35,452 nt of DNA from an uncultured Blautia sp. (GCA_900765525.1 CAAFRY010000031.1:1-35452); one strand, 5' to 3'; positions 1-9,023 are shown, numbered from the stretch's first letter. Notes: generated by a model not told the origin, from the sequence alone. Numbers and translations: made by a program.

Positions 1-24
1 CGGGTTCGATTCCCGTAGGAGTCA
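1..24 (+). tRNA. tRNA 3' end (partial), probably tRNA-Glu
   Basis: The window opens inside a tRNA gene. The T-arm (CGGG, loop TTCGATT, CCCGT) is followed by a 7-nt acceptor strand AGGAGTC and discriminator A. No CCA is encoded. The anticodon lies outside the window. The acceptor and T-arm sequence resemble clostridial tRNA-Glu, so the identity is from memory of the family and is less certain than the fact that this is a tRNA end. Confidence 0.7.
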
Positions 25-68
25 CTAGGCTGTAAAGCTGAGAAAGCTGATTTGGCTTCACCTAACAT

Positions 69-141
69 GCCGATATGGCTCAATTGGCAGAGCAGCTGAT
101 TTGTAATCAGCAGGTTATCGGTTCGAGTCCGATTATCGGCT
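69..141 (+). tRNA. tRNA-Thr (anticodon TGT)
   Basis: A complete cloverleaf can be folded by eye: acceptor GCCGATA/TATCGGC is perfectly paired, the anticodon arm is GCTGA-TTTGTAA-TCAGC with anticodon TGT, and the T-loop is TTCGAGT. Discriminator base is T; CCA is not encoded. It is the second gene of a four-gene tRNA cluster. Confidence 0.95.
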
Positions 142-145
142 TTAT

Positions 146-219
146 GGACCTTTAGCTCAGTTGGTTAGAGCGCCGCCCTGTCACGGCGGAGGTCGAGAGT
201 TCGAGTCTCTTCTGGGTCG
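146..219 (+). tRNA. tRNA-Asp (anticodon GTC)
   Basis: The anticodon arm CCGCC-CTGTCAC-GGCGG gives anticodon GTC. The D-arm (TAGCTCAG...GAGC) and T-arm (GAGAG-TTCGAGT-CTCTT) are normal and the discriminator is G, as expected for Asp. The acceptor stem is odd: with standard spacing from T8-A9, GGACCTT faces CTGGGTC and only about four of seven positions pair. Shifting by one base gives five pairs at the outer end (GACCT/GGGTC) but breaks normal spacing. Confidence 0.88.
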
Positions 220-252
220 TTTAAAATGCAGAGGCATTTTAAGTTAAAAAAT

Positions 253-339
253 GCCGCAGTGGCGGAACTGGCAGACGCACAGGACTTAAAATCCTGCGGG
301 ACTTATACTCCCGTACCGGTTCGATTCCGGTCTGCGGCA
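253..339 (+). tRNA. tRNA-Leu (anticodon TAA)
   Basis: An 87-nt class II tRNA. The acceptor GCCGCAG/CTGCGGC is perfectly paired, the anticodon arm CAGGA-CTTAAAA-TCCTG gives TAA, there is a long variable arm (CGGGACTTATACTCCCGT) and the T-loop is TTCGATT. The discriminator is A. It is the last gene of the tRNA cluster, directly followed by an intrinsic terminator. Confidence 0.96.
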
Positions 340-343
340 GTGT

Positions 344-372
344 AAAAAGCTTGTGTTTACAAGCTTTTTTTG
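344..372 (+). terminator. Intrinsic terminator of the tRNA cluster
   Basis: The hairpin AAAAAGCTTGT / ACAAGCTTTTT with a 4-nt loop runs into a T-tract. It lies 4 bases after the tRNA-Leu gene and ends that transcription unit. Confidence 0.9.
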
Positions 373-388
373 TTTTGTTTGCCAAATT

Positions 389-416
389 TTGTATTCTGTG
401 GTAAAGTAACTATAAT
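389..416 (+). promoter_or_regulatory. Probable sigma-A promoter for rho
   Basis: A perfect -10 hexamer TATAAT lies at 411-416, with a weak -35 candidate TTGTAT at 389-394 (16-bp spacer). It is about 95 bases upstream of the rho start and downstream of the tRNA terminator, so rho probably has its own promoter. Confidence 0.45.
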
Positions 417-509
417 ATTGGTATATCATTGGCAAACGTTTCACGTCGATTCTGACTAAATTCCAGATTTATGAATTTTGAAAATATTGATTAAGGAAAG
501 GACTCAAGA

Positions 510-1880
510 ATGAGAGAAAAATATGAATCCCTGTCATTGGGAGCATTAAAAGATGTTGCAAAGGCTAGAGGGCTGAAAGGGATTTCCTCACTAAAGAAAA
601 GCGAGCTGATAGAGCGTATGCTTCAGGAAGATGAAAAAGAAAAGAAAACGGCTGATAAGAGAGACGGCAAACATGAGAATAAAAAAGACGAAAATAAGAA
701 GGAGGAGAGTCAGGAAACCCGTACCGTGCGGGCACCTATGGAACAGTCAGAACTGGACAGCGGCCAGACAGTCAAAGGAATTTTAGAGGTGTTGCCGGAC
801 GGATATGGATTTATCCGCAGCGACAATTATTTGCCGGGGGATAATGATGTATATGTGTCTCCCTCCCAGATTCGCAGATTTAATTTGAAGACAGGAGATA
901 TTCTGAAAGGAAATACCAGGATAAAGAGTCAGAATGAAAAGTTCTCCGCACTGCTTTATGTGACCTATATCAATGGGATTAAAGCAAATGAGATGCAGCG
1001 AATGAATTTTGAGGATATGACGCCTATTTTCCCTGATGAAAGACTGCACCTGGAACGGCCGGGCGGAAGTATGGCTATGAGGATTACAGACCTGGTAAGC
1101 CCAATCGGAAAAGGGCAGAGGGGAATGATTGTATCTCCCCCTAAAGCCGGTAAGACAACCCTTTTGAAGGATGCGGCTAAGTCTATTTTAAGGAATAATC
1201 CGGAAATGCATTTGATTATTCTCCTTATTGACGAGCGTCCGGAGGAGGTTACGGATATGAAGGAGACTATCAAAGGCAATAATGTGGAGATTATTTATTC
1301 TACCTTTGACGAGCTTCCGGAACACCACAAGAGGGTTTCTGAAATGACCATTGAGAGGGCGAAACGTCTGGTGGAACATAAGAAGGATGTTACGATTTTT
1401 ATTGACAGTATCACCAGGCTTGCAAGAGCCTACAATTTAACAGTATCGCCCAGCGGCCGTACATTATCCGGCGGTCTTGACCCTGCGGCTCTTCACATGC
1501 CTAAGAGGTTTTTCGGTGCGGCCAGAAATATGAGAGAGGGCGGAAGTCTTACGATTCTGGCTACAGCTTTGGTGGATACAGGCAGCAAGATGGATGATGT
1601 GGTATATGAGGAATTTAAGGGAACCGGAAATATGGAGCTGGTGCTGGACAGAAAGTTACAGGAGAAGAGAGTATTCCCGGCCATTGATATTGCCAAGTCA
1701 GGAACCAGAAGAGAAGATTTGCTGCTGAACCAGGAGGAGTTGGAAGCAGTGGATATTATGCGTAAAGCTTTAAATGGTATGAAGTCAGATGAGGCCACGG
1801 AAAATATTTTGAATATGTTTGCCAGAACCAGAGATAACCGTGAGTTTGTACAAATGATTAAAAAACAGAGGATTATTTAA
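510..1880 (+). CDS. rho: Transcription termination factor Rho
   Basis: Hexameric RNA-dependent ATPase/helicase that ends transcription at Rho-dependent sites. At 456 aa it is of usual length. The order is an N-terminal Rho_N helical domain (about 1-40), a lysine/glutamate-rich linker (about 41-75) typical of some Firmicutes, a cold-shock-like RNA-binding domain with the motif GYGFIR near residue 97, then the RecA-type ATPase core. The Walker A loop PPKAGKTT is near residues 209-216 and the Walker B-like stretch VTIFIDSITR lies downstream. The ATG at 510 has AGGAAAGG 8 bases upstream. It has its own candidate promoter and stands alone before rpmE. Confidence 0.97.
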   Translation: MREKYESLSLGALKDVAKARGLKGISSLKKSELIERMLQEDEKEKKTADKRDGKHENKKDENKKEESQETRTVRAPMEQSELDSGQTVKGILEVLPDGYGFIRSDNYLPGDNDVYVSPSQIRRFNLKTGDILKGNTRIKSQNEKFSALLYVTYINGIKANEMQRMNFEDMTPIFPDERLHLERPGGSMAMRITDLVSPIGKGQRGMIVSPPKAGKTTLLKDAAKSILRNNPEMHLIILLIDERPEEVTDMKETIKGNNVEIIYSTFDELPEHHKRVSEMTIERAKRLVEHKKDVTIFIDSITRLARAYNLTVSPSGRTLSGGLDPAALHMPKRFFGAARNMREGGSLTILATALVDTGSKMDDVVYEEFKGTGNMELVLDRKLQEKRVFPAIDIAKSGTRREDLLLNQEELEAVDIMRKALNGMKSDEATENILNMFARTRDNREFVQMIKKQRII

Positions 1881-1903
1881 GCTGGTCCCAAGGATAAGTC
1901 AAA

Positions 1904-2030
1904 TGTACTGACACGTTCACATTTCAATAAATAACTTGCCTGAATTTCCATCTGCTGCGTTGTCGTCAATCGACGTAGCCACCGCTGCGCCTCATTCCTC
2001 CGCCTTGCAGAGTGAATGTATCCAGAAGGA
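1904..2030. repeat. Putative dispersed intergenic repeat
   Basis: The rho-rpmE gap holds a GC-richer block with short inverted elements (GTCG-TCAAT-CGAC near 1962-1974) and no plausible gene. Its left edge, TGTACTGACACGTTCA (1904-1919), recurs with one mismatch at 10737-10752, upstream of the hydrogenase gene. This looks like a non-coding interspersed element rather than a coding remnant. Only the short left edge is repeated within the window. Confidence 0.45.
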
Positions 2031-2055
2031 CCAGGGAAAAAGTAGAGATTTGTAC

Positions 2056-2084
2056 TTGCATTTTAGGTGTTTCTATGGTACAAT
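2056..2084 (+). promoter_or_regulatory. Probable promoter of rpmE
   Basis: A -35 candidate TTGCAT (2056-2061) and -10 TACAAT (2079-2084) are separated by 17 bp. Transcription from here would give a leader of about 65 nt before the rpmE start, enough for an autoregulatory structure, though none is clear by eye. Confidence 0.6.
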
Positions 2085-2155
2085 TTATAAGCTGTTTGAA
2101 ATTGTAAAACGCATAAAACCATATAAATTATAAAAATATAGAAGAGGTGAAAAAA

Positions 2156-2359
2156 ATGAAAGAAGGAATCCATCCAAATTATCAGGAATGTACAGTGACA
2201 TGCAACTGTGGAAATACATTTAAGACAGGTTCTACAAAGTCTGAGCTGCGAGTAGAAGTTTGCTCCAAATGTCATCCTTTCTATACAGGACAGCAGAAAG
2301 CTGCACAGGCTCGTGGACGTATTGATAAGTTCAACAAGAAATACGGCATGAATAAATAA
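2156..2359 (+). CDS. rpmE: 50S ribosomal protein L31, zinc-binding form
   Basis: A 67-aa component of the large ribosomal subunit. The family start MKEGIHP and the pattern C16-x-C18 plus C36-x-x-C39 identify the zinc-containing (C+) L31 type. The ATG at 2156 is preferred because GAGGTG sits 7 bases before it; an in-frame GTG at 2147 overlaps that ribosome site and would add only three residues. It is followed by a hairpin and then the DUF1385 gene, an arrangement common in Clostridia. Confidence 0.97.
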   Translation: MKEGIHPNYQECTVTCNCGNTFKTGSTKSELRVEVCSKCHPFYTGQQKAAQARGRIDKFNKKYGMNK

Positions 2360-2366
2360 GAGATAG

Positions 2367-2400
2367 AAGAGGTTGAGGTTTTAGGACTTCAGCCTCTTGT
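2367..2400 (+). terminator. Hairpin after rpmE, weak terminator or attenuator
   Basis: About 12 pairs form between AAGAGGTTGAGG and CTTCAGCCTCTT (with G-T wobbles) around an 8-nt loop. The tract that follows (TTGTTGCGTTT) is only moderately T-rich, so read-through into the DUF1385-prmC-prfA genes is likely. Confidence 0.5.
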
Positions 2401-2417
2401 TGCGTTTGGAGGGAATC

Positions 2418-3401
2418 ATGAAGTCATCAAATATTGGCGGGCAGGCTGTAATGGAAGGAATTATGATGCGCCATGGAGATGTGTATTCTGTTGCAGTACG
2501 AAAGCCTGACAAGGAAATAGAGGTTAAGGTTGAGGATTATAAGAGCCTTATAAAAAGCAAAAGAATTCCAGGGCTTCCTATTATCCGGGGCGTGTTCAGC
2601 TTTATCGATTCTCTGGTAGTGGGAACCAAATGTCTCATGTACTCTGCCACCTTTTTTGAGGATGAGGAGGAATTTGAAAAAAGAAAGCAACTGACCGGAC
2701 AGGAAAAGGAGCGGGAAGAGGCAAAAAAAGAAAAAGAGGATAAGGTGCTGATGACAGTCACCGTAACGCTTTCCATTATTTTCTCTGTAGGGTTATTCAT
2801 GGTACTGCCTTATCTGCTGGCCAGCCTTCTGCATAAGGTAGGAGCAGGAGAGACCTTGGTTACCATAGCAGAGGCACTGGTGAGAATCCTGCTGTTTCTG
2901 CTGTACATGCTTTTAATTTCCAAAATGGAGGATATTCAGCGGGTTTTCATGTATCATGGAGCGGAACATAAATGTATCAACTGTGTGGAACATGGAATGC
3001 CACTGACTGTGGATAATGTTATGAGAAGCTCCAGATTCCACAAACGGTGCGGTACCAGCTTTTTATTCTTTGTGATTATTGTCAGCATTATCTTCTTTAT
3101 CGGATTTTTTGCTGTGGTACCGGTAAAGACCATGTGGCTAAGAGTTGTGATTCGAATTTTACTGGTTCCGGCTATCGCTGGAATTTCCTATGAATTTATC
3201 CGCCTTGCAGGAAATCATGACAACGGTGCTGTGGCCTTTTTATCTAAGCCGGGACTGGCCTTGCAGAAGCTGACAACCAAAGAGCCTACAGAGGATATGG
3301 CCCAGGTAGCCATAGCTGCGGTGGAGGCTGTATTTGACTGGAAAGCATACTTAAAAGAGAATTTCCCGGATTCTGTTATTGACGAGGAAGGAACCTTATG
3401 A
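2418..3401 (+). CDS. DUF1385 (YqhQ-like) membrane protein
   Basis: A 327-aa protein with the family signature GGQAVMEGIMMR near the N terminus and a conserved HGAEHKCINC motif in the middle, which may bind metal. About four hydrophobic segments are visible (near 120-145, 158-175, 210-230 and 238-260), so it is probably an integral membrane protein. The biochemical function of the family is not established. The ATG at 2418 is preceded by GGAGGG; an upstream in-frame TTG at 2397 lies inside the preceding hairpin and is rejected. It overlaps prmC by 4 bases (ATGA), indicating translational coupling. Confidence 0.9.
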   Translation: MKSSNIGGQAVMEGIMMRHGDVYSVAVRKPDKEIEVKVEDYKSLIKSKRIPGLPIIRGVFSFIDSLVVGTKCLMYSATFFEDEEEFEKRKQLTGQEKEREEAKKEKEDKVLMTVTVTLSIIFSVGLFMVLPYLLASLLHKVGAGETLVTIAEALVRILLFLLYMLLISKMEDIQRVFMYHGAEHKCINCVEHGMPLTVDNVMRSSRFHKRCGTSFLFFVIIVSIIFFIGFFAVVPVKTMWLRVVIRILLVPAIAGISYEFIRLAGNHDNGAVAFLSKPGLALQKLTTKEPTEDMAQVAIAAVEAVFDWKAYLKENFPDSVIDEEGTL

Positions 3402-4255
3402 AGACTTACAGAGAAGTCCTGGATTTCGGAAAGAAAGAGCTTCGGGAAGGCAAAGTAGAAAACAGTGATTTAGACGCCTGGCTGCTTCTGGAGTTTGTCT
3501 GCAGCATATCCAGAGCCTGGTACTTTGCCCATGAGGGAGAAGAAGTAGGAGAAAAGCAGAAAAAAAGCTATGAAGCGCTGATTAAAAAGAGAAAGCAGCA
3601 CATTCCCCTTCAGCAGCTGACTGGTGAAGCATATTTCTTTGGCTATAAATTTTATGTCAATGAATTTGTGCTGGCCCCCAGACAGGATACGGAAATCCTG
3701 GTGGAAGAGGTTTTAAAGGAAAGTCAGGGAAGAGAAGGTCTGAGGGTTCTGGATATGTGTACCGGAAGCGGCTGTATTCTAATCAGCCTGCTGAAAAACA
3801 TGAAAAAGGCCATTGGCACAGGAGCAGATTTATCTTGTCGGGCCTTGAAAGTAGCCGAGAAAAACGGTACTGACCTGGGTGTTTCCCCTCAGTGGATTCA
3901 CAGCGATTTATTTGAACATATACAGGGAACCTATGATGTGATTGTATCTAATCCCCCTTATATCCCTTCCCAGGTGATTGAGGGACTGATGGAGGAGGTT
4001 CGGCTGTATGAGCCCAGAATGGCCCTGGACGGCCATGAGGACGGCCTGTATTTTTACAGGGAAATTACCCGTCTGGCAGGAGAATATTTAAGTCCCAGGG
4101 GACTGCTGGCCTTTGAGATAGGATATGACCAGGGAAAAGCAGTGGCCGGACTGATGGAGGAGCAGGGATTCGAAAGGATTCGTGTGGTAAAAGACCTGGC
4201 TGGTCTTGACCGGGTTGTAATTGGAAGAAAAAATCAGGAGGAAAAATATGTTTGA
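3398..4255 (+). CDS. prmC: Peptide chain release factor N5-glutamine methyltransferase PrmC (HemK)
   Basis: Methylates the glutamine of the GGQ motif of release factors using S-adenosylmethionine. At 285 aa it is of usual length: a helical N-terminal domain followed by a Rossmann methyltransferase fold with the SAM-binding stretch [10 protein letters not shown] and the catalytic NPPY at residues 185-188. It sits directly before its substrate gene prfA and overlaps it by 8 bases, the usual gene pair. Confidence 0.96.
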   Translation: MKTYREVLDFGKKELREGKVENSDLDAWLLLEFVCSISRAWYFAHEGEEVGEKQKKSYEALIKKRKQHIPLQQLTGEAYFFGYKFYVNEFVLAPRQDTEILVEEVLKESQGREGLRVLDMCTGSGCILISLLKNMKKAIGTGADLSCRALKVAEKNGTDLGVSPQWIHSDLFEHIQGTYDVIVSNPPYIPSQVIEGLMEEVRLYEPRMALDGHEDGLYFYREITRLAGEYLSPRGLLAFEIGYDQGKAVAGLMEEQGFERIRVVKDLAGLDRVVIGRKNQEEKYV

Positions 4256-5321
4256 TAAATTAGATGACATTTTAGTACGCCTTGAAGAGATATTAAATGA
4301 GTTAAACGAGCCGACAGTGGCAAATGATGCCGCCAGATTTCAGAAGCTGATGAAGGAACAAAGCGACCTTCAGCCTATTGCTGCAGCTTATTCTGAGTAT
4401 AAAGAGTGTAAACAGACTGTGGAAGACAGTCTGGCTATGCTGGAGGAGGAATCTGACGAGGAAATGAGGGAAATGCTGAAGGAGGAGCTTTCCCAGGCTA
4501 AAAAGAGAATTGAAGAACTGGAACAGGAATTGAAAATCCTTCTTCTGCCTAAGGACCCCAATGACGATAAAAATGTTATTGTGGAAATCCGTGCCGGAGC
4601 AGGAGGAGACGAGGCTGCTCTTTTCGCAGCGGAGATTTACCGTATGTATGTGAAATATGCGGAATCCCAGAACTGGAGAACCGAGATGCTGACTCTGAAT
4701 GAAAACGGAATCGGCGGTTTTAAAGAGGTTACCTTTATGATTTACGGTCAGGGCGCCTACTCCAAGCTGAAATACGAAAGCGGCGTACATCGTGTGCAGC
4801 GTGTGCCGGAGACAGAAAGCGGCGGCCGTATCCATACCTCTACCATTACGGTAGCCATTATGCCGGAGGCTGAGGAGATTGATTTCCAGCTGGATTTAAA
4901 TGATTGTAAATTTGACGTTTTCCGTGCTTCCGGAAACGGTGGTCAGTGTGTAAATACCACAGACTCAGCGGTGCGTCTGACCCATATCCCTACGGGAATT
5001 GTAATCTCCTGCCAGGATGAAAAATCCCAGCTGAAGAATAAGGATAAAGCCCTGAAAATTCTCCGTTCCCGTCTCTATGATATGGAGCTGCAGAAGCGGC
5101 ATGACGAGGAAGCGGAGGCCAGAAGAAGCCAGGTGGGAACCGGAGACCGTTCTGAGAAAATCAGAACCTACAATTTCCCTCAGGGGCGTGTGACAGACCA
5201 CAGAATCAAGCTGACTCTTCACAAGCTGGATTCCGTGTTAAACGGTGATTTGACAGAAGTGCTGGACAATCTGATTGCCGCAGACCAGGCGGCTAAGCTG
5301 GCCAACATGAAGGACCAGTAA
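4248..5321 (+). CDS. prfA: Peptide chain release factor 1 (RF1)
   Basis: Reads stop codons UAA and UAG and triggers peptide release. The 357-aa product has the N-terminal helical domain, the PxT codon-recognition motif (here PET, in RVPETESGG, which separates RF1 from the SPF of RF2) and the GGQ peptidyl-transferase motif at residues 231-233. The ATG at 4248 follows AGGAGG closely; an earlier in-frame ATG at 4221 lies deep inside prmC and has no ribosome site. It is the last gene of the block before a strong terminator. Confidence 0.97.
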   Translation: MFDKLDDILVRLEEILNELNEPTVANDAARFQKLMKEQSDLQPIAAAYSEYKECKQTVEDSLAMLEEESDEEMREMLKEELSQAKKRIEELEQELKILLLPKDPNDDKNVIVEIRAGAGGDEAALFAAEIYRMYVKYAESQNWRTEMLTLNENGIGGFKEVTFMIYGQGAYSKLKYESGVHRVQRVPETESGGRIHTSTITVAIMPEAEEIDFQLDLNDCKFDVFRASGNGGQCVNTTDSAVRLTHIPTGIVISCQDEKSQLKNKDKALKILRSRLYDMELQKRHDEEAEARRSQVGTGDRSEKIRTYNFPQGRVTDHRIKLTLHKLDSVLNGDLTEVLDNLIAADQAAKLANMKDQ

Positions 5322-5402
5322 AGGATAAAGAGAATTAGCCTCAGTCAATAAGAAGGACTGATAAAGGAAGAAAACATAAGACGAAGTTTCAGGATTTCGG
5401 CA

Positions 5403-5450
5403 GAGGGTGCCACGAAAGGCAGTGAAATGCTTTTGAGGCACCTTTTCTTT
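5403..5450 (+). terminator. Long hairpin terminator after prfA
   Basis: A two-part stem: GAGGGTGCC pairs with GGCACCTTT, enclosing AAAGGCA-GTGAAA-TGCTTTT, then TTTTCTTT. The fold is strong and the T-tract makes it a convincing intrinsic terminator of the rpmE-prfA block. Because moaA starts 29 bases later it could also be the expression platform of a moaA leader, but no known aptamer is recognised upstream. Confidence 0.75.
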
Positions 5451-5478
5451 AAAAGCGCTGCCGCATAAAGGAGCCAGA

Positions 5479-6492
5479 ATGAAGGATAGTTTTGGAAGAG
5501 AGATAGATTATCTGCGGATTTCCGTAACAGATAGGTGTAATTTAAGATGTGTGTACTGTATGCCTGAGGAAGGCGTTTGCCCTGTGTCTCATGAGGATAT
5601 TTTGTCTTATGAGGAGATAGAGGAACTGACAGAAAGTTTTTCCGGCCTTGGCATATCCAAAATCAAGCTGACAGGTGGAGAACCTCTTGTGCGCAGGAAT
5701 TTGCCGGTACTGGTAAGAAAACTGAAGCAGCTGCCGGGAATTAAAAATGTGACGCTTACTACCAACGGTATTCTGCTGAAGGAACAGCTTCCTGCACTTA
5801 TGGAGGCGGGGCTGGACGGAGTGAATATCAGTATAGACAGCCTGAATGAGCAGGAGTATGCCAGATTTACCAGGGGAGGATGCCTGAGCAGGGCCCTGGA
5901 AGGATTGGAAGCTGCCTGTTCCCGGAAAGGACTGGGAGTAAAAGTGAACTGTGTCTCCTTCTGGGAAGAGGAGAATAGCTTTTATGAGAGGGTTAAAGCC
6001 CTGGGAGGACTGGCTGGAAATTATCCTGTGTCCGTGCGGTTTATTGAAATGATGCCTATTGGATACGGGAGGAAGTTTCAGAACCCGGGAGAGAAGATGG
6101 TCCGGGATGTACTGGAAAAGGAATACGGTCCGCTGAAGCCCTATGGGGGAAAGCTGGGCAACGGTCCCTGCCAGTATTATACTCTTTCAGGATTTGCCGG
6201 GAAAATCGGTTTTATCAGTGCAGTGAGTCATCAGTTCTGTTCTTCCTGTAACAGAGTAAGATTGACTGCAGCCGGGTATTTAAAAACTTGTCTCCAGTAT
6301 GAGCAGGGTGTGGATTTAAAAAGGATTTTGCGGCAGAATGAAGAAAAAACAGAGATTCGAAAAAAGCTGGAAGCAGCCATATGCAGAGCTGTCCGGGAAA
6401 AACCCAGGGCCCATGTATTTGGGGAAGGCAACAGTTTAGAACAGAACACAGAAAGGTTGGAGACACATACCATGTCCCAGATTGGAGGCTGA
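5479..6492 (+). CDS. moaA: GTP 3',8-cyclase MoaA
   Basis: Radical-SAM enzyme of the first step of molybdenum cofactor synthesis. The N-terminal cluster motif C20-x3-C24-x2-C27 binds the SAM cluster. The C-terminal motif FCSSCNRVRL with a later cysteine (KTCL) binds the second 4Fe-4S cluster, and the chain ends in the family's typical Gly-Gly (SQIGG). At 337 aa it is of usual length. The ATG follows AAAGGAG. The next gene is a MOSC protein, consistent with a molybdenum-cofactor or sulfur-transfer context, but moaC, moaE and mogA are not in this window. Confidence 0.95.
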   Translation: MKDSFGREIDYLRISVTDRCNLRCVYCMPEEGVCPVSHEDILSYEEIEELTESFSGLGISKIKLTGGEPLVRRNLPVLVRKLKQLPGIKNVTLTTNGILLKEQLPALMEAGLDGVNISIDSLNEQEYARFTRGGCLSRALEGLEAACSRKGLGVKVNCVSFWEEENSFYERVKALGGLAGNYPVSVRFIEMMPIGYGRKFQNPGEKMVRDVLEKEYGPLKPYGGKLGNGPCQYYTLSGFAGKIGFISAVSHQFCSSCNRVRLTAAGYLKTCLQYEQGVDLKRILRQNEEKTEIRKKLEAAICRAVREKPRAHVFGEGNSLEQNTERLETHTMSQIGG

Positions 6493-6495
6493 GTA

Positions 6496-6939
6496 ATGGG
6501 AAAAATACTTGCAATCTGTATCAGCAAAGAAAGGGGAACAAAGAAACAGCAGGTTCCCCAGGGAATATTTCTGGAGGAGTTTGGCATCCGGGGAGACGCC
6601 CATGCAGGGAAATGGCACAGGCAGGTAAGCCTGCTGTCCGCAGAAAAAATAGAGGAATTCCGGCGGCGGGGAGCTGTTGTGGAGTATGGGGATTTCGGGG
6701 AAAACCTGGTAGTGGAGGGCTTTGATTTTGCGGCTTTGCCGGTGGGAACCAGACTGAAAGGCAAAGACGTTATGCTGGAAATTACCCAGATAGGAAAGCA
6801 ATGCCACCAGGGCTGCGAAATTTTTAAACAGATGGGAGACTGTATTATGCCCAGGGAAGGGGTTTTTGCCAGAGTTCTTCAGGGCGGAATCCTTTGTGTG
6901 GGAGACAGATTAGAGAAGGCAGAAGAGGAGTCTTCATGA
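6496..6939 (+). CDS. MOSC-domain protein
   Basis: A stand-alone MOSC domain (147 aa) of the small type seen in anaerobes. MOSC domains occur in molybdenum-cofactor sulfurases and in YiiM-like proteins and are thought to handle the cofactor or activated sulfur. Visible family features are GIRGDAHAG in the first third, a GDFGENL stretch, and a cysteine-rich segment GKQCHQGCEIF followed by a third cysteine. It starts 3 bases after moaA with its ribosome site inside the end of moaA, and overlaps topB by 4 bases (ATGA). The precise substrate cannot be read from sequence. Confidence 0.88.
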   Translation: MGKILAICISKERGTKKQQVPQGIFLEEFGIRGDAHAGKWHRQVSLLSAEKIEEFRRRGAVVEYGDFGENLVVEGFDFAALPVGTRLKGKDVMLEITQIGKQCHQGCEIFKQMGDCIMPREGVFARVLQGGILCVGDRLEKAEEESS

Positions 6940-9023
6940 GCAAGGCATTATTTATAGCGGAAAAGCCCAGCGTGGCCCAGGAGTTTGCCAAGGCCCTGAA
7001 AGTCCAGACATCCAGGAAGGATGGATATTTGGAGTCTGAAAATACGGTGATTACCTGGTGTGTGGGCCACCTGGTAACCATGAGTTATCCGGAAAAATAC
7101 GATGAAAAACTGAAAAAATGGAGCCTGGAGACCCTGCCTTTTCTTCCAAAGGAGTTTAAGTATGAGGTAATTCCCGGAGTTAAGAAGCAGTTTGATATTG
7201 TAAAGGGACTTCTGAACCGGCAGGATGTGGATACCATTTATGTGTGTACCGACTCCGGGCGAGAGGGAGAATATATTTACCGTCTGGTAGCCATGATGGC
7301 CGGAGTGAGAAATAAGACCCAGAGGAGGGTATGGATTGACTCGCAGACCGAAGAGGAGATTTTAAGAGGAATCCGGGAGGCCAAGGATATTCATGCCTAT
7401 GATAATCTGTCTGCTTCTGCCTATTTGCGGGCAAAAGAAGATTACCTTATGGGCATCAATTTTTCCAGACTATTGTCTCTGAAATACGGAAACGCAGTAT
7501 CCTCCTATCTGGGTACCAGGTATCAGGCTATTTCCGTGGGAAGGGTTATGACCTGCGTATTGGGAATGGTGGTACGCAGAGAAAGGGAGATACGGGAATT
7601 TGTGAAGACTCCCTTTTACCGGGTGCTGGGAAAGTTTCAGCTGTCAGGCCGTTCCTTTGAGGGAGAGTGGAGAGCAGTGGAGGGCAGCCGTTTTTTCCAG
7701 TCCCCTTATCTGTATAAGGAAAACGGCTTTAAGGAAAAAGAACAGGCCCAGGCACTGGTAGAACTTTTGTCTGCCCATCCTCCGCTTACCGCACAGGTGG
7801 AAAAGCTGGAGAAGAAAAAAGAAAATAAGAATCCTCCTCTTCTTTTTAATCTTGCAGAGCTTCAGAATGAATGTTCCAGGCTGTTTAAATTAAGCCCGGA
7901 CGAAACCCTGAAAATTGTCCAGGAACTGTATGAAAAGAAACTGGTGACTTATCCCAGAACGGACGCCAGAGTGCTTTCCACAGCAGTGGCCAAGGAAATT
8001 TCGAAAAATCTGAGAGGGCTGTTGGGCTATGAACAGGGAAAGGAGTACGCAGGAGAGATTCTGGAGCTGGGCTCTTACAAGAGCATAGGGAAAACCAGAT
8101 ATGTAAACGATAAGCAGATTACAGACCATTATGCTATCATTCCTACGGGACAGGGGCTGGGAGCTTTGAAAAGTCTGTCTCTTACTGCCAGCCGGGTGTA
8201 CGAAGTGGTAGTCCGGCGGTTTTTGAGTATATTTTATCCTCCTGCTGTGTATCAGAAAGTCAGTCTCACCTCTGTCATAGAAAAAGAACGTCTCTTTTCT
8301 TCCTTTAAGGTGCTGGTGTCAGAAGGGTATCTGAAGGTTACCGGTTATTCCTTTGGGAAGAAAAAGGATGAGGAGGAAAAAAAGGAAGAGGGGAAAGACC
8401 AGGAAGAGCAGACCGGGGATGCCGGTTTTCTGGAACTTCTTCAAGGTATCAAAAAAGGAAGCAGCCTGCCGGTGGAAAGCTTTTACATAAAAGAGGGGGA
8501 AACCTCTCCGCCTAAAAGATATACTTCCGGTTCTATGATTCTTGCTATGGAAAATGCAGGACAGCTGATTGAAGACGAGGAACTGCGTGCCCAGATTAAA
8601 GGAAGCGGAATCGGAACCAGTGCTACCAGAGCGGAGATTTTGAAAAAACTGATGACCATTCAATATCTGGCACTTAATAAAAAAACCCAGGTTATCACCC
8701 CGACCCTTTTAGGAGAAATGATATTTGACGTGGTAAATGCTTCTATCCGCTCACTTTTAAATCCGGAGCTTACGGCCAGCTGGGAAAAGGGACTGACCTA
8801 TGTGGCGGAGGGAAGCATTACCTCCCAGGAATATATGGGAAAGCTGGAGCATTTTATCCGCAGCCGGACAGAGGGAGTAATGGGGCTGAGAAACCAGCTT
8901 GCCCTGCGGCAGTTCTTTGACGCTGCGGCAGCTTACTATAAAAAGCCGGCCGCCAGAAAAAGCTATGGAGAGGCCAAGAAAGCAGGCTCCAAGAAAACAG
9001 TTGGAAAATCTTCCAAAGCGTAG
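6936..9023 (+). CDS. topB: DNA topoisomerase III (TopB-like, type IA)
   Basis: Relaxes or decatenates DNA through a 5'-phosphotyrosine intermediate. The 695-aa protein starts with the TOPRIM motif FIAEKPSVA (glutamate 9), continues with the acidic TOPRIM motif TDSGREGEYIYR, and has the active-site tyrosine 339 in LVTYPRTDAR. A charged insert rich in Glu and Lys (around residues 475-490) and a lysine-rich tail are present; no C-terminal zinc fingers are seen. The ATG at 6936 has GAGGAG upstream and overlaps the MOSC stop; a longer frame from 6894 would run inside the MOSC gene. The housekeeping topA is normally separate, so this is the accessory type IA enzyme. Confidence 0.93.
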   Translation: MSKALFIAEKPSVAQEFAKALKVQTSRKDGYLESENTVITWCVGHLVTMSYPEKYDEKLKKWSLETLPFLPKEFKYEVIPGVKKQFDIVKGLLNRQDVDTIYVCTDSGREGEYIYRLVAMMAGVRNKTQRRVWIDSQTEEEILRGIREAKDIHAYDNLSASAYLRAKEDYLMGINFSRLLSLKYGNAVSSYLGTRYQAISVGRVMTCVLGMVVRREREIREFVKTPFYRVLGKFQLSGRSFEGEWRAVEGSRFFQSPYLYKENGFKEKEQAQALVELLSAHPPLTAQVEKLEKKKENKNPPLLFNLAELQNECSRLFKLSPDETLKIVQELYEKKLVTYPRTDARVLSTAVAKEISKNLRGLLGYEQGKEYAGEILELGSYKSIGKTRYVNDKQITDHYAIIPTGQGLGALKSLSLTASRVYEVVVRRFLSIFYPPAVYQKVSLTSVIEKERLFSSFKVLVSEGYLKVTGYSFGKKKDEEEKKEEGKDQEEQTGDAGFLELLQGIKKGSSLPVESFYIKEGETSPPKRYTSGSMILAMENAGQLIEDEELRAQIKGSGIGTSATRAEILKKLMTIQYLALNKKTQVITPTLLGEMIFDVVNASIRSLLNPELTASWEKGLTYVAEGSITSQEYMGKLEHFIRSRTEGVMGLRNQLALRQFFDAAAAYYKKPAARKSYGEAKKAGSKKTVGKSSKA

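Noticed and set aside
4302..4835. 177-codon minus-strand frame opposite prfA
   Set aside because: It lies wholly antisense to a well-supported prfA and reads as low-quality protein rich in Phe, Leu, His and Cys, as expected for a shadow frame.
5322..5478. Possible molybdenum-cofactor riboswitch upstream of moaA
   Set aside because: The only strong structure is the two-part hairpin at 5403-5450 with a T-tract, which is explained as the prfA terminator. I could not match a known Moco aptamer. A covariance search with the Moco RNA family would decide; a significant hit would reverse this.
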